Below, piece by piece: positions 9,110-17,245 of a stretch of DNA of 64,000 nucleotides. The stretch is from assembly GCA_002715965.1 (NCBI GenBank), contig PBAL01000045.1, positions 1 to 64,000 of the forward strand. Direction: 5' to 3'. The first letter of the stretch is position 1, and the number at the start of each line of letters is the position of its first letter. Made by a program: the position numbers and the translations under genes. The notes under the pieces were generated by a model. It ran no database searches and was not told the origin of the DNA. It saw only the letters and a program-made list of their open reading frames with translations. Source of the stretch: Verrucomicrobiales bacterium. Lineage in GTDB: Bacteria > Verrucomicrobiota > Verrucomicrobiia > Limisphaerales > JAYPXF01.

Positions 9110-10518
9110 TGGATGACTTGTTGAACAAAGAATTTCTGAATCGGCGCGACATGCTCCAACGCATGAGCGCCGGTTTTGGCATGCTGAGCCTGGGCGGATT
9201 GGCGAGCCTGGCGAGCACCCGGGCCAAGCCCGATGGACTGCATCATCGAGCGCGGGCCAAGCGCGTCATCTTCCTGTTCATGAACGGGGGGCCGTCTCAC
9301 GTGGATACGTTTGACCCCAAGCCGGCCCTGGAAAAATGGGCGCACAAGAAACCGGATGCCGATACCGGACGCAGGATTCAGGACGGATCAAAGTTCATGC
9401 CCTCGCCCTTCAAATTCCACAAGTGCGGACAGGCGGGCATCGACGTCAATGAGACTCTTCCGCGCCTGGGCCGCCTGATCGATGACTGCTGCGTGATCCG
9501 CTCCATGCACACCAACGTGCCGAATCACGAACCCGCGCTGTTGATGATGAACACGGGCAACATCCAGCCCATTCGTCCTTCGCTTGGTGCCTGGTCCGTC
9601 TATGGCCTTGGAACGGAGAACGAGAATCTCCCCGGCTTTGTCGTGCTGCGTCCCTCGCCGAAAATTGTCGTTGGCCCCGCTCTTTGGAGCAACAGCTTCC
9701 TTCCCGCGCAGCATCAGGCCACCAGTGTTCTGACGACGGACATGGCGGTGGACAAGCTCGTTCGCGATGTTCGCAACCCGATGATGACACCCGCCGAGCA
9801 ACGCCGGCAGGTCGATCTCATCCAGGCGATGAACCGGATCCACGCCCGGCAACGCGACAACGATTCCGCGCTGGAAGCTCAGATCAAGTCCATGGAGACC
9901 GCCTATCGGATGCAGACGCAGGCGGTCCAGAGTTTTGACATCCGCAAGGAGCCGCAACACGTCCGTGACCTTTACGGCGACTCGCCCTTCGGACGTTCCG
10001 TTCTGCTGGCACGTCGCCTGGTCGAAGATGGCGTTCGATTCGTCAGCGTCTACTACGTCAAGGGCACACAGCCTTGGGATACGCATAACAAACACAACCA
10101 GCAGCACCCTGGCCTGTGCGCCGATAGCGACCAGGCCAGCGCGGCGCTCATCGCTGATCTCAAGCAACGCGGCATGCTCGACGACACGCTTGTGATCTGG
10201 GGTGGTGAGTTCGGCCGGACACCCTTTTCGCAGCCGGCGAAGAAAGATCCGAAGATGGAGAACGCCGGGCGCGACCACCATGCCTCCGCGTTCTCAATGC
10301 TCCTGGCCGGAGGGGGAATCAAGGGTGGCCTGGCCTATGGCACTTCCGACGAATTCGGCATGATCGCCGAGGAGAATCCGGTTCACGTTCACGACCTCCA
10401 CGCCACCATTCTGCATCAGCTCGGTATTGACCACGAACGCCTGACCTATCGTTGGAGTGGCCGGGATTTCCGGTTGACCGATGTGCACGGTCACGTCCTT
10501 CACGACATCATCGCGTAA
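9109..10518 (+). CDS. DUF1501 (sulfatase-fold) protein with Tat leader
   Basis: A 469-residue protein with a twin-arginine leader (NRRDMLQRM followed by a Gly/Leu-rich stretch), so exported folded. The mature part has the DUF1501 signature: RVIFLFMNGGPSHVDTFDPK at the start, then GVRFVSVYYV, VIWGGEFGRTP and a final DLHATILHQLGID. These motifs resemble the alkaline phosphatase/sulfatase fold with metal-binding Asp and His, but no sulfatase-type Cys is present. The ATG overlaps the stop of the DUF1553 gene, so the two are co-translated. The actual reaction is unknown. Confidence 0.9.
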   Translation: MDDLLNKEFLNRRDMLQRMSAGFGMLSLGGLASLASTRAKPDGLHHRARAKRVIFLFMNGGPSHVDTFDPKPALEKWAHKKPDADTGRRIQDGSKFMPSPFKFHKCGQAGIDVNETLPRLGRLIDDCCVIRSMHTNVPNHEPALLMMNTGNIQPIRPSLGAWSVYGLGTENENLPGFVVLRPSPKIVVGPALWSNSFLPAQHQATSVLTTDMAVDKLVRDVRNPMMTPAEQRRQVDLIQAMNRIHARQRDNDSALEAQIKSMETAYRMQTQAVQSFDIRKEPQHVRDLYGDSPFGRSVLLARRLVEDGVRFVSVYYVKGTQPWDTHNKHNQQHPGLCADSDQASAALIADLKQRGMLDDTLVIWGGEFGRTPFSQPAKKDPKMENAGRDHHASAFSMLLAGGGIKGGLAYGTSDEFGMIAEENPVHVHDLHATILHQLGIDHERLTYRWSGRDFRLTDVHGHVLHDIIA

Positions 10519-10534
10519 AAGAGCACCGCGGTAA

Positions 10535-11938
10535 TCACTCCCCGGCTGATTCGATTGCTGTTCTTGCGATGCGTGCTTGCCCCTCGAAGGCGTTGCCGGT
10601 CAGCAGGATCTTGCGATTGCTCCGATCGATGGAGACGTCCAGTCCAGGCTTCGTAGTGCGTGCCACGCGGCAATTCGAGATGGTGGTGTTGACCGTATCG
10701 CTGAGCAGGATGCCGGATCCGCAATCGCTGAGGATGAGCCCGTTCAAGCCGAAACCGTCGCATTGGCGCAGGATCAACCCGCCGGTTTCGGTGGTGAAAC
10801 GATGAAGCGTTGAATTGGCGATGACGCAGTTGGTGCTGGTTTCGAAGACGATCCGTCCGGGGCGGACAAACTGGCGTGGGTTGAAGGTATTTCCTGTGGC
10901 CACGATCCGCTGTGAGCGATCGACGTGAAGATTGGAATACCTGGGTGCGAAAAAACTGTTTCCCTGGATGGCAACATCATGGGAATGGCTGATCACGATG
11001 TTCGTGCAGGTGTCGCTGATGACGTTGCCGGAAATTGTCACGGTGTTGATCGGGTAGATCGCCTTGCCTGCGAGCCGGATGTTGGATCCGCCCGGTGCAA
11101 CTGCTTCGATCTTGTTCTTCCCGCCATAGTTTGCGGCGTGCTGAATCGTGTTGCCGGTGATGGAGATCTCCGCGACTGATTTCGAACGAGTATCCGGCGA
11201 ACCGGAAACATCTATGAGGATGTTTGCCGTCTCGGTCGGCGTTTCATCCTCGGGCATGTTGCCTTCAATGTCGCATCCGGTGACCTGCAGGTTCCTCACA
11301 TTGCCATCGCGCACTACGATCCCACCCTGGCGATTATAGGAAATGTGTGAATTGCACACGTTGATCTGATGCAGGTTTACATCGTTCAGGCAGATGCCGA
11401 TACCGGAGTTCTCGTAAAGGTGGCAGTCGGAGATCACGACATTCCGATTGCGATCGCTGAGCAGGATTCCATGCCGGCACCAACGAACCGACACGCGGCT
11501 CACGATCGCTTCCACTGTTTGGATCAGCTCAATTCCATCCGCCTCCGGGTGGTTGCCGATGATTTCCAGGCCCGAGACGATCGGCATTCGTTCATTCCAC
11601 GTTGCAGGCTTGAATGAATTCGGACTTGCCGTCCCTTGGTGTGAACCGAGAAAGCGGAGCGCCGGGCCAGGTCCATCCATCACGATCGTAACGCCTCCGG
11701 CAGCCTGGATCGTCACAGCGCCGTGCTTGCTGAGGTCGATCTCCAGAGGCTTGGTGATGCGCAGGAGTTTCTCCCCGCCCAGCAGAAGATTTCCTTCTCC
11801 GGAATCGATCTGCTGCTGCAATTGATCGGTGGAATCAGGGAGCGATTTCAGATGGGGAATTTGTTCGAGCGTATCTCCCTGAACATCAAATGAAACGAGG
11901 AGCAACAAGAGCAAGGCCGAAAGGCTGGGACGGTTCAT
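10535..11938 (-). CDS. secreted right-handed beta-helix (NosD/pectate lyase-like) protein
   Basis: A 467-residue protein with a signal peptide at its N-terminus (SLSALLLLLLVSFDVQG). Most of the chain is parallel beta-helix repeats, seen as recurrent short units such as NVVISDCHLYENSGIG, VTISGNVISD and NCVIANSTLH, with Asn and Gly at regular turns. Such proteins are usually polysaccharide lyases, epimerases or NosD-like carbohydrate-binding proteins. I cannot place it further, and no catalytic signature stands out. The frame extends upstream to 12016, but that would overlap the DNA ligase gene and precede the signal peptide, so I chose the ATG at 11938. Confidence 0.8.
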   Translation of the reverse strand: MNRPSLSALLLLLLVSFDVQGDTLEQIPHLKSLPDSTDQLQQQIDSGEGNLLLGGEKLLRITKPLEIDLSKHGAVTIQAAGGVTIVMDGPGPALRFLGSHQGTASPNSFKPATWNERMPIVSGLEIIGNHPEADGIELIQTVEAIVSRVSVRWCRHGILLSDRNRNVVISDCHLYENSGIGICLNDVNLHQINVCNSHISYNRQGGIVVRDGNVRNLQVTGCDIEGNMPEDETPTETANILIDVSGSPDTRSKSVAEISITGNTIQHAANYGGKNKIEAVAPGGSNIRLAGKAIYPINTVTISGNVISDTCTNIVISHSHDVAIQGNSFFAPRYSNLHVDRSQRIVATGNTFNPRQFVRPGRIVFETSTNCVIANSTLHRFTTETGGLILRQCDGFGLNGLILSDCGSGILLSDTVNTTISNCRVARTTKPGLDVSIDRSNRKILLTGNAFEGQARIARTAIESAGE

Positions 11939-12012
11939 ATCGATATCAAAGCATGCCGACATCGGCCATGCTATCCGAATTCCCGTGAACCAAAATCCGA
12001 GAGCGCGAGACC

Positions 12013-12894
12013 TCAATCGCGCCGAACTCGGAGGAACGACGGAAATCTCGGCAGGCCTTTCTTCGTCAGCCCTCGGTAGCGATAGGTCACCGCTGTCCCA
12101 ATGGCCGGAGGGTTCTTGCGTTCATCCATTGAGAATCCCGTTCCTATTGAAAACTCCCGGCCGTCTTCGGTCTTCACCCTGATCGAGCCCATCATGCCCG
12201 CATACCGGCCATTGCCCGGCTTGTGCGCAATGACTGTTGCTTCGGCATCATTGGAAGGTTTCACCTTCAACAAGGTCGCAGAGCGACCGGGCACATACTC
12301 CGATTCGGGTTTGCGGATCATCAGTCCCTCGCCCCCGTCTGCGACCACGCGATTCTGGCGGGCGATCAGGTGCTCCACACCGCTGCAGCGGGTTTGAGGA
12401 ACGCGATTCACATGCTTCGCATTCGTGGGCAGCAAGCTCCGCAGATACTTCATCCGCTCCTCGAACGTACCCTTGAACTTCGGCGCATCGAACACCATGT
12501 ACTTTACTTCGCGCCAACGATCATCGGGAGTTTCGCGGCGCACCGTGCTGACCGTTTCCTCGAAGCGCCCGCGTCCCATCCACAGTTCGCCATCCAATTC
12601 GATGTCCGGTGGCAGTTCTGCGAGAAAATACTCCGGCGCATGGACCTTGTTGCCACCGCGCGTGAGGAGTGCCTTGCCCGTCCATTGCACGCGAATGCCG
12701 TCGTATTTTTCGCTGATCCACCAACCGGTTGGATCGATCGATTCGTCCCAGACCTTGGCCAGCAACAAACGATTCTCGTCTGGTTTGGCCGCAGTTGTTC
12801 CATCCGCAGCGGAAGCCGCGGATACCATCATTATCAGGATCGTTGAGCAGAAGGCTCCCACCTGCACCGCCTCTTTCCCCGAAAGAGTCTTCAT
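12013..12894 (-). CDS. exported ATP-dependent DNA ligase (LigE-like)
   Basis: A 293-residue minimal ATP-dependent DNA ligase. Motif I is EKYDGIR with the adenylated Lys at residue 63. Motif III is ELDGELW (Glu103), IIIa YMVFDAP, IV GGEGLMIRKP and V LLKVKPSND. A short OB-fold follows (GTAVTYRYRGLTKKG, then PRFPSFLRVR). The N-terminus before the ligase core is a hydrophobic segment ending ASAAD, which reads as a signal peptide. This matches the periplasmic LigE/Lig B class, thought to seal incoming DNA during uptake or to act outside the cytoplasm. I started at the ATG at 12894 because the upstream extension (MRRRSTPPM) adds no domain. ComEC is encoded at 33.9 kb. Confidence 0.88.
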   Translation of the reverse strand: MKTLSGKEAVQVGAFCSTILIMMVSAASAADGTTAAKPDENRLLLAKVWDESIDPTGWWISEKYDGIRVQWTGKALLTRGGNKVHAPEYFLAELPPDIELDGELWMGRGRFEETVSTVRRETPDDRWREVKYMVFDAPKFKGTFEERMKYLRSLLPTNAKHVNRVPQTRCSGVEHLIARQNRVVADGGEGLMIRKPESEYVPGRSATLLKVKPSNDAEATVIAHKPGNGRYAGMMGSIRVKTEDGREFSIGTGFSMDERKNPPAIGTAVTYRYRGLTKKGLPRFPSFLRVRRD

Positions 12895-13174
12895 GCTGGG
12901 CAGCATGGGAGGGGTGGATCTGCGACGCAATATCTTTCGTGACCAAACTGACTTGCAGGAAGTGCATATTGCCGTTCAGCAGAGCGTCCCTGCGATTGGC
13001 GCTTGTCGTCCAACTGGATCCGACTTGGCATTACCGCAAGAATTGGAATCGTCTGTCCTTGCAATTCCATCTTCGCTGTCCCTCCAAACCCACCTGCAAC
13101 TGCACCCCCCTTATCCCTTTAACCCTTCCACCAACCCATCGCTCATGAAATGATCCCCCCAATCCAATCACACA

Positions 13175-14176
13175 ATGAAGACAGTCAAATACGGAGTCAT
13201 CGGTCTGGGCTGGTTCGGCGAACGCCACTTGGAAGCCCTCTCAGCCATCCCCAACGTCGAACTGCATTCCCTCTGCACGCGCACAGAATCCCGCCTCAAG
13301 GAACTGTCCGAAAAGTTCGGCGCCGCCAAGACCTGCACAGACTACCACGAGATGCTCGCCGACCCTGAGCTGGAAGCCGTGAGCATCGTCACCATGTGGG
13401 ATCAACATGCCGCGCCCACCGTTGCCGCGCTGGAGGCGGGCAAAAACGTCTTCCTGGAAAAACCCATGGCCTCCAACGTCGAGGATTGTGACAAGATCGT
13501 CGACGCGGCCAATGCGGCCAGCGGTTCCTTCATGGTCGGGCACATCTGCCGCTTCAATCCTCGATACGCAGCCGCGAAGCAGGCCATCGCCGAGGGCAAG
13601 ATTGGCAAGATCATCTCCATGTATGCGCGCCGCAATCTCCCACAATGGGTTGGCGCGTCCGTGCTCGACAAGATCGGACCGATCATCGGCGACTGCGTGC
13701 ACGACACCGACCTCATGTTTTGGTTCAGCGAATCCAAGGCGGTGTCCGCCTACGCGCAGACCGTTCAGTTCCGCGATCACGCCAACCCCGATCTCGGCCA
13801 GGTCATGTATCGCCTGGAGAACGGCGCCTCCTGTATCCTTGAATCCGTCTGGTGCCTGCCCGACACCACACCCTTCCAAATCGACGAACGCCTCGAAGTC
13901 GTCGGCACCGAAGGCTCCGTCTCCATCCACGACACCCATCCCAACCTCATGATCGTCGACAAGGACGGCTCCCGTTGTCCCGACACGACGTACTGGCCCG
14001 AACTCCACGGCGAAATGCGCGGCGCTCTCCGCGAAGAGATCGCCTACTTCGTGAACTGCGTCGCCAAAGGCGAAAAGCCCTCCATCATCACCGCCGAAGA
14101 ATCCCGCGAAGCCGTCCGTGCCTGCCTGGCCGCCGAGAAAAGTGCGGCAACTGGTGAAGTGGTGAAGATTGGTTGA
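13175..14176 (+). CDS. Gfo/Idh/MocA family oxidoreductase
   Basis: A 333-residue NAD(P)-dependent sugar or inositol dehydrogenase-like enzyme. The Rossmann nucleotide site is VIGLGWFGERH near the N-terminus. The family motif with the catalytic Lys is FLEKPMA (about residue 95), and a second conserved segment, GDCVHDTDLMFW, holds the His/Asp pair expected in the active site. There is no signal peptide, so it is cytoplasmic, unlike the two Tat-exported relatives at 21.9 and 36.6 kb. It stands alone, with the MITE-like repeat downstream. The substrate is not determinable from sequence. Confidence 0.9.
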   Translation: MKTVKYGVIGLGWFGERHLEALSAIPNVELHSLCTRTESRLKELSEKFGAAKTCTDYHEMLADPELEAVSIVTMWDQHAAPTVAALEAGKNVFLEKPMASNVEDCDKIVDAANAASGSFMVGHICRFNPRYAAAKQAIAEGKIGKIISMYARRNLPQWVGASVLDKIGPIIGDCVHDTDLMFWFSESKAVSAYAQTVQFRDHANPDLGQVMYRLENGASCILESVWCLPDTTPFQIDERLEVVGTEGSVSIHDTHPNLMIVDKDGSRCPDTTYWPELHGEMRGALREEIAYFVNCVAKGEKPSIITAEESREAVRACLAAEKSAATGEVVKIG

Positions 14177-14242
14177 GAGAAAATAGAGCTGGATCCAGTA
14201 AGTGGAAAGTTCACAGGGACGTCCGACAAATCGTGCGAATAA

Positions 14243-14441
14243 GGCGCGTAGCGCCGCAACATGAACAGCCGGGTTTGAAGCGAGGCCCCGGTTGAGATGC
14301 CCAACCAGTGAGCCACGTAGTGGCGACACCGTTCGGAATTGTGACGCCACGACGCGGCTGGTTCTTTGTTCGTGCGGTTCACCGTGGCCTTGCCGCTGCG
14401 AGGCTGTAGCCACGGCTATTCATGTGTTGGCGCTACGCGCC
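14243..14441. repeat. MITE-like element with terminal inverted repeats
   Basis: About 199 bases bounded by imperfect inverted repeats. The left arm at 14243-14265 begins GGCGCGTAGCGCC and continues with AACATGAA. The right arm at 14419-14441 is TTCATG followed by TGTTGGCGCTACGCGCC. Inside there is a short palindrome, GCCACGTAGTGGC, at 14312-14324 and a further stem (CCGTGGC to GCCACGG) nearer the right end. It has no coding capacity for a transposase, so it looks like a non-autonomous element or REP-like repeat. The right arm provides the stop codon of the neighbouring minus-strand gene. Confidence 0.6.
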
Positions 14442-14989
14442 CTTTTTCGGAACAGACTTCCTCTTATCTTCCTTCTCTTCCCGATCACTAAACAAGCCGT
14501 CGATTGCCATGAACATTTTGCCGTCGGGCGCATACATAATCGTTTTTGACGGCAGTTCGCCATTGGGACCCAATTGCCCGGTCGTGATTGACGTCAATCC
14601 CTGTCCTCCAGACGAATCGCGGCGAAACCGTTTCTTATATTTCAACTGCAACTCAAACTTGGCCTTCGTGCCGTTGCTATCGGAGTAACGTCCGGTGAAC
14701 TTGTCAGCCTTATTCCGTTTCCACACGATGCTGGATCGAACAGTATTCCCTGAATCGGAGAACCGGGCGCATCTTGCGTCAGTTCTTTCCCACCCGAGGC
14801 AACCTTTGCAGTGAAGCGCCCAGTGGCAACTGACTGCCACTTACCATCGATCGAACGCAGTTTGTCTGTGAAATACTTGGGCGTTCGGAAGTAATTAAAA
14901 CACCAATTCTCAAAATCGTCCGCGTGCGCGCCCGAACTGGTCGCGATGCACAGGATGACGAACAATCGAAACGCTTCAATCGTCTTCAT
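14433..14989 (-). pseudogene. small secreted protein, frameshifted
   Basis: Two overlapping minus-strand frames read as one gene. The first (from 14989) starts with a signal peptide (LFVILCIATSSGAHA) and runs to KELTQDAP. The second continues FSDSGNTVRSSIVWK, then DKFTGRYSDSNG, to KKGA. Joining them needs one extra base in the CCGGG run at 14763-14767, so either a homopolymer indel or a real frameshift is responsible. The family looks like secreted proteins of under 190 residues with a beta-rich lipocalin-like pattern; I do not recognise a function. The start overlaps the sulfatase stop (ATGA), so it is the last gene of that operon. The stop codon lies inside the inverted repeat of the MITE-like element. 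Confidence 0.5.
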
Positions 14990-16581
14990 TCGCCCGGCCT
15001 TACTTGCTTCTGCCAGCTCTCCGGTTTCTCAGAAATATCGCTGTCATCTCCGTAGCGTTTCTGAAGGGCGGTGAGTTGTTTCTTCAGGCGCTTGGTGAGC
15101 TTGGCGTGTTTGGTTTGGCCGTAGAGGTTGGTGAGTTCGTCGGGGTCTTTCTTCAGATCGTAGAGTTCCCATTCGTTTCCGAACTGGTAGAAGTGCATTA
15201 GCTTGTAGCGTGAGGTGCGGATGCCGTAGTGGCGGGGAACCATGTGGACGCTGGGGTATTCGTAGTAGTGGTAGTAGATCGCCTTGCGCCAGTCGGGGTT
15301 TTCGCCCTTGAGGAGCGGGACGAGGGAGAGGCCCTGCATGTCGCCGGGAATCTTGGCGCCGGCGATTTCGAGGAAGGTTTCGGCGTAGTCGAGGTTTTGG
15401 ATGAGGTGTTGGTTGCGTGAACCGGGCTTGGTGACGCCGGGCCAGCTGGCGACGAAGGGCATCAGGAGGGATTCTTCATACATCCAACGTTTGTCATACC
15501 AGCCGTGGTCGCCGATGTAGAAGCCTTGGTCGGAGCTGTAGATGACAACGGTGTTGTCGTCGAGGCCGAGTTCCGTGAGCGTGGCGCGCAGGCGGCCGAC
15601 GCTTTCATCCACACCTTTCACGCAGCGAAGGTAGTTCTTGGCGTAGCGTTGGAACTTCCAGCGGACGAGGTCCTTGCCCTTGAGCTTGGCCTTGTGGAAG
15701 GCTGCGTCCTTGGGTTTATAGGCGGCATACCAGGCATCGAGCTGTTCCTTGGTCATGCGCTTCAGGTTGCGCCAGGCGGAGCGGTCCTGGCGTTTTTGTG
15801 AGGCGGGTTGGTTGAAGTCGGGGGTCAGGTCGACGAATAGGTCGTAGTTGATATCCATGTGCCGATCGATCTCCAGTTCCTGGTGACGTGCGGGTGGTGC
15901 GTTGTCCTCCCACCTGTCAAAGAGCGTGGCGGGCTCGGGAATCTTGATGTCGTGGTAGAGCGTGAGGTGGCGGGTTGCCGGCATCCAGTTTCGGTGAGGC
16001 GCCTTGTGCTGCACCATCATCATGAAGGGCTGGCCGGACTTGCGCTTGTTCTTCAGCCAATCCACGGCGAGGTCGGTCACGACGTCCGTGCAGTGTCCGT
16101 CGATGCGACGCTTGCCATCGGCGAAGATCATGTCCGGGTTGTAGTAGAGGCCCTGGCCGGGAAGAACGGCCCAATCGCCAAAGCCCTGGGGTTTGCCCTT
16201 GAGATGGCTCTTGCCATAGATCGCGGTCTGGTAACCAACTTTCTGGAGGAGCTTGGGAAAGATCTGCTGGTTCCAGTCGAAGGAGTTTCCGTTGTTCATG
16301 AAGCCGTTCTTGTGGCTGTGCTTGCCACTCATGATCACGGCGCGGCTGGGTCCACAAATGGAATTGGAACAGAAACTCTTTTCGAAGGTCATGCCGTCCT
16401 TGGCCAGCTTGTCGATCTCAGGGGTGGGATTGACGCTCTTCAACCACCCGTTGTAGGCGCCGATGGCATGCGGGGCGTGATCATCCGAGAAGATGAAAAG
16501 AATGTTCGGACGTTTTGCGGACTCGGCGGGAAGCGCCAGAGAAAGGGCGAGCGCGAAGAGGGCGATGAGACGTGATTTCAT
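14986..16581 (-). CDS. secreted sulfatase (formylglycine type)
   Basis: A 531-residue arylsulfatase-family hydrolase with a signal peptide (LIALFALALSLALPAESA). The metal-binding FSDDHAPHA near residues 31-39 and the maturation motif CGPSR are both present, with the Cys converted to formylglycine at residue 76. Further motifs are GKSHL, a late VIYSSDQGFYIGDHGWYDKR and a C-terminal YDLKKDPDELTNL. The family removes sulfate esters from polysaccharides in the periplasm or outside the cell; the exact substrate is unknown. It overlaps the upstream membrane-protein gene and the downstream secreted-protein gene by ATGA, giving a three-gene coupled operon. Confidence 0.93.
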   Translation of the reverse strand: MKSRLIALFALALSLALPAESAKRPNILFIFSDDHAPHAIGAYNGWLKSVNPTPEIDKLAKDGMTFEKSFCSNSICGPSRAVIMSGKHSHKNGFMNNGNSFDWNQQIFPKLLQKVGYQTAIYGKSHLKGKPQGFGDWAVLPGQGLYYNPDMIFADGKRRIDGHCTDVVTDLAVDWLKNKRKSGQPFMMMVQHKAPHRNWMPATRHLTLYHDIKIPEPATLFDRWEDNAPPARHQELEIDRHMDINYDLFVDLTPDFNQPASQKRQDRSAWRNLKRMTKEQLDAWYAAYKPKDAAFHKAKLKGKDLVRWKFQRYAKNYLRCVKGVDESVGRLRATLTELGLDDNTVVIYSSDQGFYIGDHGWYDKRWMYEESLLMPFVASWPGVTKPGSRNQHLIQNLDYAETFLEIAGAKIPGDMQGLSLVPLLKGENPDWRKAIYYHYYEYPSVHMVPRHYGIRTSRYKLMHFYQFGNEWELYDLKKDPDELTNLYGQTKHAKLTKRLKKQLTALQKRYGDDSDISEKPESWQKQVRPGE

Positions 16582-16910
16582 GTTCTGAAAACATCACCCA
16601 AGCCGGATTGCGCGAGTTCCAAATAAAGAAGCTCCAGCGTGTTTCCCGATAAAACTCGTAAGTATTCCACAGGCTGCCGACTGTGGCTGTCTTTTGAACG
16701 AAACTCAAGGCCATACTCATTGATAACGACTTGGGGATCGTTCAGGGCACCTTGTTCGGCCTTCCAGCTCAGGAACGCGATCATGCAAATCACCAGCGGA
16801 GCGATCACCAACATGATTGGGATGAGGATCAAGACCGTTTCGCCCTTGGAATGCACGGAGTCTGGTGGTTCCTTCATGAACAGCAGAATCCCGGTCATCA
16901 GGACGGACAT
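16578..16910 (-). CDS. membrane protein with YcxB-like soluble segment
   Basis: A 110-residue ORF. A hydrophobic span (LILIPIMLVIAPLVICMIAFL) is preceded by a weaker one at the very start. After the membrane part, INEYGLEFRSKDSHSR and then LRVLSGNTLELLYLEL recall the YcxB/PH-like domain, where a Ser-rich strand and a hydrophobic strand follow two membrane helices. The usual C-terminal strand and helix are missing, so the protein is shorter than the family. Its stop overlaps the sulfatase ATG (ATGA), so it is transcribed with the sulfatase. The start could also be an internal ATG at about 16877. The family assignment is tentative. Confidence 0.5.
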   Translation of the reverse strand: MSVLMTGILLFMKEPPDSVHSKGETVLILIPIMLVIAPLVICMIAFLSWKAEQGALNDPQVVINEYGLEFRSKDSHSRQPVEYLRVLSGNTLELLYLELAQSGLGDVFRT

Positions 16911-16967
16911 GAAACAGAAGATGCTCTTCGTCCGCCAAGACGTGGCGACTCGATCCAGGTAATCCCG

Positions 16968-17183
16968 CTACCTGAGTCGCAGAACCAACTTGATTCCCTC
17001 CTTCGCCGAGTCTTCGGTTGTTGCGATTTCCGCATGCGCAACCGGCCTGTCTTCGCCTGCAATATGTTCCGCCTGCTTCTGAAACCACTGCACTGCAGCG
17101 GTATCCGGGAATGCCCGACTAGGCACGGGCCAAAGCACAGTCTTCGTCTTGTCAACGAGCACGAACACTTGTTCCGAATCCAA
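16968..17183 (-). pseudogene. YcxB-like C-terminal fragment
   Basis: A 71-codon ORF starting with TTG, preceded by GAGGAA seven bases upstream. The text VFVLVDKTKTVLWPVPSRAF followed by a helix (TAAVQWFQKQAEHI) looks like the C-terminal strand and helix of YcxB-like proteins, the part missing from the next ORF (16578-16910). No membrane helices precede it, because the frame is closed by a TGA just upstream. It may be the tail of a decayed paralogue, or a small independent gene. It is divergent from the cdsA gene at 17246. Confidence 0.3.
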
Positions 17184-17245
17184 GTCTGAGTTCCTCGAGC
17201 GCGCTCAGGTCGCGATGCTTGAGTTGAAGAACCTGGAGGAAACTG

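Noticed and set aside
12425..13153. 242-codon plus-strand ORF
   Set aside because: Shadow of the DNA ligase gene; the translation is low-complexity Ser/Arg-rich with no domain.
13241..14413. 390-codon minus-strand ORF
   Set aside because: Antisense to the oxidoreductase gene, rich in Gly/Val/His without family pattern; typical shadow in high-GC DNA.
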